From NCBI RefSeq assembly GCF_000159015.1, contig NZ_DS999543.1, forward strand, positions 479,989 through 543,988: 64,000 bases of DNA, read 5' to 3'. The position numbers and the translations under genes were made by a program. Positions 36,950-45,292 of this stretch are shown here, in pieces; the first letter of the stretch is position 1; every line of letters starts with the position of its first letter. Under the pieces are notes generated by a model that worked only from the letters and a program-made list of their open reading frames with translations, had not been told where the DNA came from and ran no database searches. This DNA comes from Gleimia coleocanis DSM 15436 (GTDB lineage: Bacteria > Actinomycetota > Actinomycetes > Actinomycetales > Actinomycetaceae).

Positions 36950-39586
36950 ATGACTACTTTAGATGAATTGCATAATTTGATGTCTGAGGCAGCTAATACG
37001 CCTCCGGGTAAAACGGCTGCTGATCTGTGGGCAAAAGCGGCTGAGATTGCTGAAGCACAAGGCTATGAACAAGAAGCCGTGATTTGCTACGTGCAGTTGA
37101 CTTCCACCTATGCGGTGGGTGGCCAGGGAACTCGCGTGATTGCACCGTTTATTTGGTGTGATAAGAAGTTTAAGGAACGCCCTGATTTGTTCGGCGGGGA
37201 GCTTACTTTTTCACATGCTTGGCATTATAAGTATGTGATTGGGGCGGTTAGAAGTGTCCCGACTGTGCCCGTGCAACAGTGTGAGTCTTTGCTTGAGGAA
37301 ATGCGTAAGTTTTACCTGCAGCAGGGTGATGGCATGCGGGCTTACCATATCCGTAAGTTCCTATTTGAGAAGGACTATGGTTCTGATGAGGCTGCGGAGG
37401 ACGCTTACCAGGCTTGGTATGCGGCGCCTGAATCTGAATTGTCTGACTGCCCTCGCTGTGACCCGGGTTACGAGGTAGCCTACTATACGCGTGCTGGGCA
37501 GTGGGATAAGGCCGTGCAGGTTGGGGAGACCGCTTTAGCTTTCGAGGGCGATATGTGCGACTCACAGCCAGAGGCTTTACTTACCGAAATGATGGAGCCT
37601 TGGTCACGTGTTGGGGATGATGCTTCTGCTTGGAGTGCGCATACGCGCGCGTACCGTCGTTACCAGGATTCTTCACGTTACCTTGAGGACATTCCCTCAC
37701 ATTTACATTTTTTGTATCTGAGCGGTATGGCTGGGCGCCCTCATCGAATTGAACGTGGTTTGCGTATCCTGTTGCGCCACCTGCCATGGTGGGCGGAAGC
37801 AGAAACTCCGCGTATTTTGCAAGATCTGGCGGTAGAAGGCGCTCTGTTGCTAAGTACGCAACTTGACCAGCCAACTCAGCAGCTGCAGCTGATTTTACCG
37901 GGTGAGGATTTGCCTTGGGCACCCTGTGCGACTTTGGTGAACCCAACTGTGCAGGAAGCCTACGATTGGATGCGTAACCTGGCGGTAAAAATTGCCTCTA
38001 TGTTTGATACTCGTCCAGGACTGCAAGTGAAACGGCACGTAGCCTCTGTTGAACGTCGTTTGCAACCAACTCCACTAGCACACACGGTGGAACCAGCAGC
38101 AGTGCCTGATATTGCTGGTCTGTTTACTGAAGATACTATTGATTACGCGGTGGCAGGTGAATCTACCCGTTCGACTGAAGGATCTGCAGGGGAATTGGCA
38201 GGGGATGAGAAACCACTTGCTCCAATCAGTTTAGATACCAGTTGGCAACAGAAGTCCGTAAGCCAGCTTTTCCAAGGTATCCTTAGTGGCTACGGTAGTT
38301 TTAGTTCCGGCTATGTTTTCCTATTCCAGAAGCTCTTTAAAACTGAGGGCGAACTACCTTCGGTTGATGAACTCACAATTTTCGCTGCTGATCAGGCGGA
38401 GGTTAATGAAATCACCGAGTTTTGGAATTTAGTGTTGAAATACCGGAACAAGCCGTGGGATTTTTCCGCTGCGTTCTTTAGCGAACCGGAACCCGGATCA
38501 GTTGAGGAAGAACTCGCTGGTTTATTGGTAGACGCATCGTTGAATATGAGGTCGAAGCAGTATTCAGACGCTTGCTTAGCAGCTGATGCCGCAATGCGAC
38601 TTGAAGGATTGAAAGATCCCCTGGGCATTCGCCTGTTCGCCCTGGATTTGATTGGCGATTGCAGTTCAGCAGCCGGTTATTTCGATGAAGCAGCGGGAGC
38701 TTTCCGACAGTTGCTAAACCTTTATGCAGCCTTAGGAGCAACAACCTACCAGGCTTATGTTGGTTACAAGCTTGCCGTGGTACTTCATCGTTTGCGTCGT
38801 CGTGATGAGGCCTTAGAGGTCCTGCAGACTTCCTTAGATTTAGCGCCAGAGTTTGCAAAGAGTTCTTTAGCAGTTACGGCTAGGTGGACTTTGGGTGGGC
38901 TTTATGAGGAAGCCGAGTTTTTGCAAAGTGCTTTGCGGGAATATCAGCTGGCCTACCATCTGTGTAAGGACGAGGCCCAGAAGATTCAGTTTGCCCAGCA
39001 GATTGCGGCTACTGCTACTGCAGAAGGTGAGTTCCAACTGGCGATTGACTATCAATCATGGTTGTTAGCTGCAGTTGAAGCTGAAATGCCTGCTGAGCTT
39101 ACCTTGGAAACTGAGCAGAGTTTTAAAGCTTTAGCGTTACAAAAGACGCTAATGGCTGAGAAGCTGGTTTCGCGTCCGGGTAATATCAGTGAAGTAGATA
39201 AAGTACGGGCACGGGTTTTGCTGTCTGAAGTTACAGAGCTTGAAGTCGCGTTTGCGGTTTTGCATGAGCGTGATCGCGTGTTGGTACCAGCTCAGCATGT
39301 TTTACGTAATATCCGCACTTATTTGGATTTGTGGACAGCAGATGAGGCTGTTGAAAAGCTTTCTGAACAGGTTAGGGTCTTTACAGATGCAGGGAATTTA
39401 GATGACCGCGTGCTAACCATGATGTATTTAGCTGGCGTTCACAACCGTGAGGGCAGGGTAACGGAAGCTAAGCGTATTCTGAATGAGGCAATCTCACTGT
39501 GCGGTGTACAGACAGGCACGATGACTATGCGCGGGCACCTAAAGCGTTTCCTAGCTGAGATTGAAGCTGGTGAAGCGAGGAACTGA
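36950..39586 (+). CDS. Large TPR-repeat protein linked to HSP90
   Basis: An 878-aa soluble protein without signal peptide, 13 bp after the HSP90 stop. The N-terminal ~270 residues and C-terminal ~400 residues are made of helix pairs with TPR character: AADLWAKAAEIAEAQGYEQEAVICY, SDACLAADAAMRL, GYFDEAAGAFRQLLNLYAALG, RRRDEALEVLQTSLDLAPEFA, EFQLAIDYQSWLLAAV and REGRVTEAKRILNEAI-type units. A less ordered segment with Ser/Glu/Pro lies near residues 370-430. Eukaryotic HSP90 works with TPR co-chaperones, so this may be a partner of the adjacent HSP90, but the C-terminal MEEVD tail that those recognise is not expected here. Not otherwise recognised. Confidence 0.78.
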   Translation: MTTLDELHNLMSEAANTPPGKTAADLWAKAAEIAEAQGYEQEAVICYVQLTSTYAVGGQGTRVIAPFIWCDKKFKERPDLFGGELTFSHAWHYKYVIGAVRSVPTVPVQQCESLLEEMRKFYLQQGDGMRAYHIRKFLFEKDYGSDEAAEDAYQAWYAAPESELSDCPRCDPGYEVAYYTRAGQWDKAVQVGETALAFEGDMCDSQPEALLTEMMEPWSRVGDDASAWSAHTRAYRRYQDSSRYLEDIPSHLHFLYLSGMAGRPHRIERGLRILLRHLPWWAEAETPRILQDLAVEGALLLSTQLDQPTQQLQLILPGEDLPWAPCATLVNPTVQEAYDWMRNLAVKIASMFDTRPGLQVKRHVASVERRLQPTPLAHTVEPAAVPDIAGLFTEDTIDYAVAGESTRSTEGSAGELAGDEKPLAPISLDTSWQQKSVSQLFQGILSGYGSFSSGYVFLFQKLFKTEGELPSVDELTIFAADQAEVNEITEFWNLVLKYRNKPWDFSAAFFSEPEPGSVEEELAGLLVDASLNMRSKQYSDACLAADAAMRLEGLKDPLGIRLFALDLIGDCSSAAGYFDEAAGAFRQLLNLYAALGATTYQAYVGYKLAVVLHRLRRRDEALEVLQTSLDLAPEFAKSSLAVTARWTLGGLYEEAEFLQSALREYQLAYHLCKDEAQKIQFAQQIAATATAEGEFQLAIDYQSWLLAAVEAEMPAELTLETEQSFKALALQKTLMAEKLVSRPGNISEVDKVRARVLLSEVTELEVAFAVLHERDRVLVPAQHVLRNIRTYLDLWTADEAVEKLSEQVRVFTDAGNLDDRVLTMMYLAGVHNREGRVTEAKRILNEAISLCGVQTGTMTMRGHLKRFLAEIEAGEARN

Positions 39587-39641
39587 GTAAATGTTGTTTG
39601 CGGAATCTGTCTGCAGCTAGTGATTTTAGAAGTGATCGGGT

Positions 39642-39739
39642 GTTTTTAGACAGTTTCTTATAGAAACAGTCTAAAAACTAACGAAAATTATGACGAAACA
39701 GCTGAAAGAAGACAGTTTTTGCGAATAGGTGTCTATTAT
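39642..39739. repeat. Dispersed inverted-repeat element, copy B
   Basis: The first inverted repeat joins 39642-39657 (GTTTTTAGACAGTTTC) with 39663-39678 (one mismatch). About 30 bp later AGACA (39710-39714) pairs with TGTCT (39730-39734). The pattern and much of the sequence (GACAGTTTTT, AACAGTCTA, CAGCTGA/TAGCTGA, GTCTATTATG/GTCTAATATG) match copy A at 16113-16218. Confidence 0.65.
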
Positions 39740-39879
39740 GCGAATCTGGGCATTTCCTGAGGCATGTAGAAGCTGGCAGAAAGCGGAAGCCCCGCCCTTG
39801 AGATTATCAAAGACGTGGTTACTATGCTTGGCACGGCTGTAATGAATTCTCAGGCTATGAAAACTTTCGCGTTTTCGGG

Positions 39880-39968
39880 GAATTTTCTAAAAATTGTCCG
39901 TGAATGCTTCAGTTTTACCCTGAAACCAACCGGTTTTTAAGAATTTTCTAAAAATTGTCCAAAAACCG
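39880..39968. repeat. 20-bp direct repeat with nested hairpin
   Basis: GAATTTTCTAAAAATTGTCC occurs at about 39880-39899 and again at 39941-39960. The second copy is enclosed by CGGTTTTT (39931-39938) and AAAAACCG (39961-39968), and its own centre (AATTTT-CT-AAAATT) can fold, giving a nested hairpin. It lies in a gene-free stretch (39587-40551) beside the integrative element. I see no gene in the rest of that stretch. Confidence 0.75.
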
Positions 39969-40243
39969 ATTCTCATTGTTCGGGAGTTTATTGATTCCGA
40001 GAGGAATTTAATAATTCCAATGCCTGTTTATGGGCACAGGAGTCAGTCATCTACCAAGACTGAGGAACTTTTGCGTAGAAATTGAAATGCATGCCGGTGA
40101 GTAGCTGGATAAGACCGATATCAGGGTTATTGAATTTGATTTTTATTGGGCACATATCGGGCACGCTGATACACGTGCGATACACGCTTGTCGCACGTAT
40201 GACGCACGAAGCTGCGAGTTTATCCCCCTCGTACGACCCTCGT

Positions 40244-40322
40244 AGGGTGGTTTCTGAACCCCTGACCCCGACTTTTCCGCGTGTTTCTAGGCATAAAAAA
40301 GTACCCTGGGTGGGACTCGAAC
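40244..40322. repeat. Left attachment repeat of the integrative element (attL)
   Basis: 79 bp aligned with 46030-46109, six mismatches and one indel. The last 22 bp (40301-40322) are identical to the 3' end of the tRNA gene at 46089 and mark the integration core. Divergence to the left of the core suggests the flank belonged to an older insertion. Confidence 0.85.
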
Positions 40323-40452
40323 AGGCTTAGGGTATTTTTAGGGTGTGTTGACATTCCGGGGGAAAGTGGACTTTTTGGCGGTATTCCGGGGGAAAGTGTG
40401 TGTCTCTAGATTTTATTATTTAGCATGGTTTAGTATGGTTTTAGATGGGTTT

Positions 40453-40482
40453 CGGGCACGTATCGGGCACGTATCGGGCACG
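40453..40482 (+). repeat. Three 11-bp iterations of CGGGCACGTAT (candidate integrase arm sites)
   Basis: CGGGCACG starts at 40453, 40464 and 40475. Two more with the same 11-bp period are at 46010 and 46021 near the right end, and one at 40158 outside the left core. Spacing of about one helical turn suggests arm-type binding sites of the integrase or Xis. Confidence 0.65.
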
Positions 40483-40551
40483 AAAAAAAGCCACTTTATA
40501 GCGTAATAGCAACGAAAACTAAAAAACAACCGTAAAAAAAGAGGTGGAAAA

Positions 40552-41775
40552 ATGGCGCGCAACAGTTTCGGAAGCATTAGAAAACTAGCATCCGGGCGTT
40601 TTCAAGCCCGCTACTTCATTCCAGGAACGCTAGAACGCATAAACGCACCAACAACATTCGCTACCAAAACAAGCGCTAAAGCATGGCTTGCACAACAACA
40701 AGCAGACTTAGAGCGCGGGGAATGGAAACACCCCGACCAGATTAAGGCCGAAGCCGAAGCAGAAGCACAGCAAGCACTAGCAGACGCACTTACCTTAGAT
40801 GAGTTTGCTTACCAGTGGTTTAGTGAAGAGCCCCTAGCGAAAAGTAGTTTAAGGGCTATGGAAAGCCAATGGCGCAACCACATCACACCACACTTAGGTG
40901 CAACCCCAATCAAGCAACTAACTCACCAGATGGTAGGGAAGTGGCTTGAAAGTCTGTTTGAAGCCGGGAAAAGCAAAGGCGTGCGCAAACCCTGCTACAA
41001 CCATTTAAGGCGCGTCCTAAACGAAGCTGTAGACCGTGACATAATCCCATTCAACCCAATCACCGGCAAAAAATACCTACAACGACTAGCCACAAAAGAA
41101 GTAAAAGCAGACCGCGAGCGCCAACCGCGCAAAGCCTACCCTGTTCATATTGTCCGAACTGTACTAGGCGAAGCGTATCCTAAACACCAGGCTATGTTGT
41201 GGTTGTTAGCTGTTACAGGTTTGCGTAGTAGTGAGTTGCGGGCGTTGAAGCGTGGCAGTCTCGACTTTACCGAAAATACCCTAAGTATCACTCAGGCCGT
41301 GACGGGTACGGGTAAGAACACTGATTACCGTAATACGACTAAGAGTGAAGCCGGTACTCGCATTGTCCCAATAGCACCGGAGATTATGCGCATAGTTAAA
41401 GCCCATTGCGAAACAGTAGGAGCATTGAGCGCAGACGCTTATATCTTCCCGAAGAAAACTAATCCGCTTGAACCCATGCCAGGTACACGCCCATATGAAG
41501 CCCTACTATATACCTGCAAGCGCCTGGGTATCCCCCCTATTAAACCCCACGAACTAAGGCACACAGTAGTAACTCTAGTAGAAACGTTTGACGGCCAAGG
41601 ATACAACCGCGCAGACGTGAAAAGCTACATCGGACACTCTAAAGGTGGGGACATCACCCTACGGTACACCCACTCAGACTTAGACCGTAAACGCCTGATA
41701 GCGCAATTGGTTTATGACGCGCTCGCGGGCGTGCAGGATACTGGGAATGTTGTTGAGTTGAAGCATGCTAGATGA
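40552..41775 (+). CDS. int: Tyrosine-recombinase integrase
   Basis: A 407-aa phage-type integrase. The N-terminal AP2-like arm-binding domain (FGSIRKLASGRFQARYF) is followed by a SAM-like core-binding domain (residues ~80-170). The catalytic domain contains TGLRSSELRAL (Arg), KPHELRHTVVT (HxxR), and GHSKGGDITLRYTHSD (His and Tyr nucleophile). ATG 40552 follows AGAGGTGG. It is oriented into the element from the left attachment repeat. A 22-bp stretch of its 3' end (41707-41728) is repeated at 45928-45949 next to the right attachment site. Confidence 0.94.
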   Translation: MARNSFGSIRKLASGRFQARYFIPGTLERINAPTTFATKTSAKAWLAQQQADLERGEWKHPDQIKAEAEAEAQQALADALTLDEFAYQWFSEEPLAKSSLRAMESQWRNHITPHLGATPIKQLTHQMVGKWLESLFEAGKSKGVRKPCYNHLRRVLNEAVDRDIIPFNPITGKKYLQRLATKEVKADRERQPRKAYPVHIVRTVLGEAYPKHQAMLWLLAVTGLRSSELRALKRGSLDFTENTLSITQAVTGTGKNTDYRNTTKSEAGTRIVPIAPEIMRIVKAHCETVGALSADAYIFPKKTNPLEPMPGTRPYEALLYTCKRLGIPPIKPHELRHTVVTLVETFDGQGYNRADVKSYIGHSKGGDITLRYTHSDLDRKRLIAQLVYDALAGVQDTGNVVELKHAR

Positions 41776-42169
41776 ATATGTAAGTTTGCAGGAGTACATT
41801 GAACCGCAACTATCGGTATTGCTAATACAAACATCATTTTTCTAGGTGGGTAATTGTTCTGTGGAAAACACGTATAGTCAATTGCTTGTGTTTTAATCGT
41901 TGCAAATCAGGGGTTTTGTGGTGCTTGTTTCGATGGGAATTGAGTGGACAACAGGTGAAATTTGATTGAAGTGTATAAATCTTGATGCCACATCAGGCAA
42001 GACAAACGGTAATACGCTGTGGATAATGGTAAATGACTAGGGGAGGAAACCCTGAAGTCATGGAATAAAAAATGTTGGTGGCCGGAACGGCAATTCCGAC
42101 CACCAACCAAAAAGAGCTTAGCCTCTATTTTTATTGTTGGTTAAAACAAGACCCCCTTAGGAGGGATCT
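41776..42169. other. Gene-free stretch with DnaA-box-like sites (candidate element origin)
   Basis: This 394-bp region holds TGTGGAAAA (41860-41868), AGTGGACAACAGG (41943-41955, close to the actinobacterial DnaA box TTGTCCACA on the minus strand) and TGTGGATAA (42018-42026, a perfect classical DnaA box). The GTGGACAACAGG 12-mer recurs at 44620-44631 after the primase gene. The sites flank the replication module on both sides. Confidence 0.45.
42074..42107 (-). terminator. Hairpin with U-tract on the minus strand inside the element
   Basis: GTTGGTGG-C-CGGAA pairs with TTCCG-A-CCACCAAC. The T-run (ATTTTTTATT) is on the minus strand only, so it would end a leftward transcript although no leftward gene is visible. 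A small antisense RNA is possible. Confidence 0.5.
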
Positions 42170-42400
42170 ATGACTTATAGTACCGGTAAAACCATGCCCG
42201 TGGTAAAAAATGAGATTGCACCGATGGCCTATGACGTTAAGCAGGTCGCATTATTACTTAACCTATCGCAACAGATGGTGTGGAAACTAATCTATTCAAA
42301 CAACCTTAAAAGCGTTCGTTTTGGACGTGCAGTCAGAATCCTATCTACTGACCTAGACGCTTATATTTCCTCTGCCGTCACAAAGGGAATGGGGAACTAA
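42170..42400 (+). CDS. Excisionase-like helix-turn-helix protein
   Basis: A 76-aa protein with the MerR/Xis-type winged HTH of the excisionase family: AYDVKQVALLLNLSQQMVWKLI, NNLKSVRFGRAVRI and STDLDAYI. ATG 42170 has AGGAGG 7 nt before it. In such elements it directs excision or represses the primase operon. Two bases separate it from the primase gene, so they form one transcript. Confidence 0.85.
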   Translation: MTYSTGKTMPVVKNEIAPMAYDVKQVALLLNLSQQMVWKLIYSNNLKSVRFGRAVRILSTDLDAYISSAVTKGMGN

Positions 42401-42402
42401 GC

Positions 42403-44616
42403 GTGAATGAAAAAAACATCCCCGTAACCACCATAGCTACGGGGACAAGAACACCTATTATTTTAGCACAAAACCCGTTAGATCTCAGGGAAACCGCGCA
42501 ATTGATGCAAGCCAATGGACTTAGTATTTTACCCATTGGAGCAAGTAAGAAAACCACTGTACGTTGGAAAGAATATCAGCAGATCCCCGCAACAACAGAC
42601 CAGGTGAAAGCATGGTTTAATAGCCCGAATAACCTTGGCGTAGCGGTAATTACTGGCGCGGTAAGTGGCAACCTTGAAATGCTAGAAATCGAAGGTGCAG
42701 GCAAGCATAACCCTAATGCAGAACCGAAGCCCGCTATCCCTTTAAACGATATCTATACTGCATTCAATGCTCGCGGTGCAGGAGAACTATTCACCAAAGT
42801 TTTCATAGGTAATGAAGTGTGGAGCGAATACACACCTAGCGGGGGACGGCACTTTTATTATCGCGTGCAGGGTACACCAGTCCTCAAAAACACGAAACTA
42901 GCTTGCAACGCTGAAGGGGAAGTAGTTATCGAAACCCGCGGGGAAGGTGGCTATAGTATTGTCGCACCCACACCAAAAGAGTGCCACAACCAACCTGAAC
43001 TGATTACAAGCGGGTGGGAACTCACCAGTACCTCACCCACACCATGGGCGCATATCCCCACTGTGAACGCGGAAGAATACCAGATGATCCACAAAATCAT
43101 GCAGTCATTCAACCAGATGCCCGAACCAGAAAAAACAGTAGCACCCGCGAGCGTGCTTATGGTTGGTCAGCAGGCGTTGATTGAAGATGATCGTTGGATT
43201 GTTCGACCCGGTGATGACTTCAATAACAAGGCTAGTTGGTCAGAGATTATAGAACCTTATGGGTGGCAGTTTAATTACCAGGCTAATGGCCAGGAGTTTT
43301 GGACACGGCCAGGTAAGGATGTTAGGGAAGGTGCTAGCGCAACTATTAACTATGCGGGTAACGGTTGTCTATGGGTTTTCTCTAGCAGTACGTGTTTCCC
43401 AATAGGTCAGAGTATCAGCAAGTTTTGGGCGTATGCCATTCTTAACCACAATGGGGATGGTAAAGCCAGCGCCAAAGCGCTTGCAGAGAAAGGGTATGGA
43501 ACGCCTAAACAGCAAACAGAACAAGAAAGGTTAGCATATTCGGTGGCAGAGCCCGCTTGTGTAAGTGCTGAAGGTGGGACGGTAGAAGAAAACGCTGGAG
43601 CTAAAAACGTTATTCACATGATCCCGTTAAGTGAGATTCCAATGAAACGTGTCGAATATTTTTGGCAAGACTTCATCGCATTAAATACTGTCACACTTTT
43701 TTCTGGTAAAGGTGGTTGCGGTAAAAGCACATACCTAGCGTACTTAATGGGCAAAGCCAGTAAGGGGGAATTAGACGGCGCGTATAAAGGTACGCCTATT
43801 AACATTGGCATCTACAGTGTCGAAGATAATATGGCGATGGTGACAGTGCCACGCTACAAAGTGAACGGAGCAGACCTAACCCGCGTCCGTACGTTTACGC
43901 TAGATAGAGACCCTGATATTTTCCCAACGCTGAAAGTCCCAACGCACATTAACCAGCTAGAAGAAGTAATCAGGACACATAACCTTAAAGCCCTTGTATT
44001 CGACCCTATCGCACGAACTCAGATAGGTAAACAAGACAAAGCCCAAGACGTACAAGAACTGATCTCAGAACTGGTGCGCTTAGCAACCCGAACTGAATGC
44101 ACTATTCTCGGGGTGCACCACAATAAGAAAGGTGGTGGCGTATCGGATGAGATCATGTCCGGCTCACATCAATGGCGCGATAGCGCTCGCGGGGTGATTG
44201 TTTTTGCTGAAGATCCTGACACGGGTAATAAGGTTTTTCAGGTGAATAAGCTCAATGGTGGGTTAGCTGATACGAAGCCGTATGCGTTCCAACTTGTTTC
44301 AGTTGAATATGTGGATTGTGAAGGTGAAGTTAGTACAGCGGGGTGTGTGAAAGAACAAGGTGAAAGCCAGGTAAGTGTAGAAGCCTTGAATAACCGTATG
44401 CCAGATAGTGTTGAACACGCTACTAAGGTAGGTACTTTATCTGGTTTCCTACGTGATCAGTTAGTATCTGGCCAGAAGGTTACTCGCAGTGAGCTTGAGA
44501 AACGGGCACGTGAAGCAGGGATAGACGAAAACAAACGAACCTGGTCGCGCGCGTTAAAAGACATTGGCGCAAAGAGTGAACGCGACGGCAACACTTACAG
44601 CTACTGGATTGAATAA
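42403..44616 (+). CDS. Primase-polymerase / RepA-like ATPase of the element
   Basis: A 737-aa replication protein starting at GTG 42403. The N-terminal ~250 residues are an archaeo-eukaryotic primase-polymerase domain (GLSILPIG, NLGVAVITG, LEIEGAG in place of the usual E/D-x-D metal motif, and SGGRHFYYRV). A middle region has TRPGKDVREGASATI and ILNHNGDGKASAKALAEKGYG (D5-like). The ATPase domain has the P-loop FSGKGGCGKSTYLAYLMG near residue 430, Walker B KALVFDPIA, and the sensor block GVHHNKKGGG typical of RepA/DnaB-like helicases. A C-terminal winged helix (ELEKRAREAGIDENKRTWSRALKDIG) closes it. It would drive autonomous replication of the excised element. Confidence 0.88.
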   Translation: MNEKNIPVTTIATGTRTPIILAQNPLDLRETAQLMQANGLSILPIGASKKTTVRWKEYQQIPATTDQVKAWFNSPNNLGVAVITGAVSGNLEMLEIEGAGKHNPNAEPKPAIPLNDIYTAFNARGAGELFTKVFIGNEVWSEYTPSGGRHFYYRVQGTPVLKNTKLACNAEGEVVIETRGEGGYSIVAPTPKECHNQPELITSGWELTSTSPTPWAHIPTVNAEEYQMIHKIMQSFNQMPEPEKTVAPASVLMVGQQALIEDDRWIVRPGDDFNNKASWSEIIEPYGWQFNYQANGQEFWTRPGKDVREGASATINYAGNGCLWVFSSSTCFPIGQSISKFWAYAILNHNGDGKASAKALAEKGYGTPKQQTEQERLAYSVAEPACVSAEGGTVEENAGAKNVIHMIPLSEIPMKRVEYFWQDFIALNTVTLFSGKGGCGKSTYLAYLMGKASKGELDGAYKGTPINIGIYSVEDNMAMVTVPRYKVNGADLTRVRTFTLDRDPDIFPTLKVPTHINQLEEVIRTHNLKALVFDPIARTQIGKQDKAQDVQELISELVRLATRTECTILGVHHNKKGGGVSDEIMSGSHQWRDSARGVIVFAEDPDTGNKVFQVNKLNGGLADTKPYAFQLVSVEYVDCEGEVSTAGCVKEQGESQVSVEALNNRMPDSVEHATKVGTLSGFLRDQLVSGQKVTRSELEKRAREAGIDENKRTWSRALKDIGAKSERDGNTYSYWIE

Positions 44617-44732
44617 AGTGTGGACAACAGGCAACGGCTACTACAAGCGTTGTCTACACTTTTAGGCGGAATATCAAGCAAAAAGTAAAGTCAGGACACA
44701 ATTTTCTTGCACGTGTCCTGATGTCTACACTT
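44617..44732. repeat. Inverted and direct repeats after the primase gene
   Basis: AGTGTGGACAAC (44617-44628, containing a perfect actinobacterial DnaA box TTGTCCACA on the minus strand) pairs with GTTGTCTACACT (44649-44660, one mismatch). TCAGGACAC (44691-44699) pairs exactly with GTGTCCTGA (44713-44721). TGTCTACACTT is repeated at 44651 and 44722. These are candidates for Rep binding or an origin, or they may regulate the next gene. Confidence 0.7.
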
Positions 44733-44753
44733 ACATTATTGGAGAATAAACCG

Positions 44754-45170
44754 ATGTCTAAGCTAACTTTAACTGGCCTAGCCTACAACAACTATATAGA
44801 GTGGAAGAATCAGCTGGAAGATGTTTTCGCAGACGCGCTACCACACTACCAGTGGTGCACGGATTGTGAACTCACTACCGATTACAACGGTACGCCAAAC
44901 AGTTACATGGTCAGTCACGAAACCACATTCCCGTTAATAGATGAAGAAACAGGTAGGCAATGGAAATACCATGCTTGCATACTCACCCACGCAGACGGAG
45001 AACAAGATTACAGCGTGAACCCGTTTGACTACCAAGCGCCTGAACACATGAACAGTCTGGCCAGGGAGGTGATGGAGCAGTGGATAAGCCAGCCACGCGC
45101 AACCACCAGTATTGAGATTACCAAGCGGGATTATCTAGATTGGGTGAAAGACAGTCTAAATGTGAGCTAA
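44754..45170 (+). CDS. Uncharacterised element protein (138 aa)
   Basis: I do not recognise this protein. It is acidic, contains several Trp and Tyr residues (HYQWCTDCELTTDYNG, YLDWVKDSL) and one CxxC pair, with no membrane segment. ATG 44754 is chosen because TTGGAG lies 10 nt upstream; ATG 44721 in the same frame overlaps an inverted repeat. As the only cargo-like gene it could be a phage-interference or packaging-related factor, but nothing in the sequence shows this. Confidence 0.65.
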   Translation: MSKLTLTGLAYNNYIEWKNQLEDVFADALPHYQWCTDCELTTDYNGTPNSYMVSHETTFPLIDEETGRQWKYHACILTHADGEQDYSVNPFDYQAPEHMNSLAREVMEQWISQPRATTSIEITKRDYLDWVKDSLNVS

Positions 45171-45250
45171 TTAATTCCCAAACGTATTGCCCGTGAGCGC
45201 GTGCATACCGGATAATTAAAGTAGCCAAGCAACAAGAAGAGCCATGATAG

Positions 45251-45292
45251 GAAAACCCGCAAGTAGAACTAACCAGCTACTTGCGGGTTTTC
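45251..45292 (+). terminator. Perfect 16-bp terminator hairpin in the element
   Basis: GAAAACCCGCAAGTAG pairs with CTACTTGCGGGTTTTC around a 10-nt loop; T-run within the descending arm. Ends the element operon. Confidence 0.88.

Noticed and set aside
40082..40330. 82-aa ORF across the left att repeat
   Set aside because: It runs through arm-like repeats and the tRNA 3' fragment, has no ribosome-binding site and no recognisable product.
40441..40482. CRISPR-like short repeats
   Set aside because: The 11-bp units are contiguous without spacers and no cas genes are present; they fit integrase arm sites better.
41907..42110. 67-aa minus-strand ORF in the element
   Set aside because: Overlaps DnaA-like boxes and a hairpin, no ribosome-binding site, unlikely composition.
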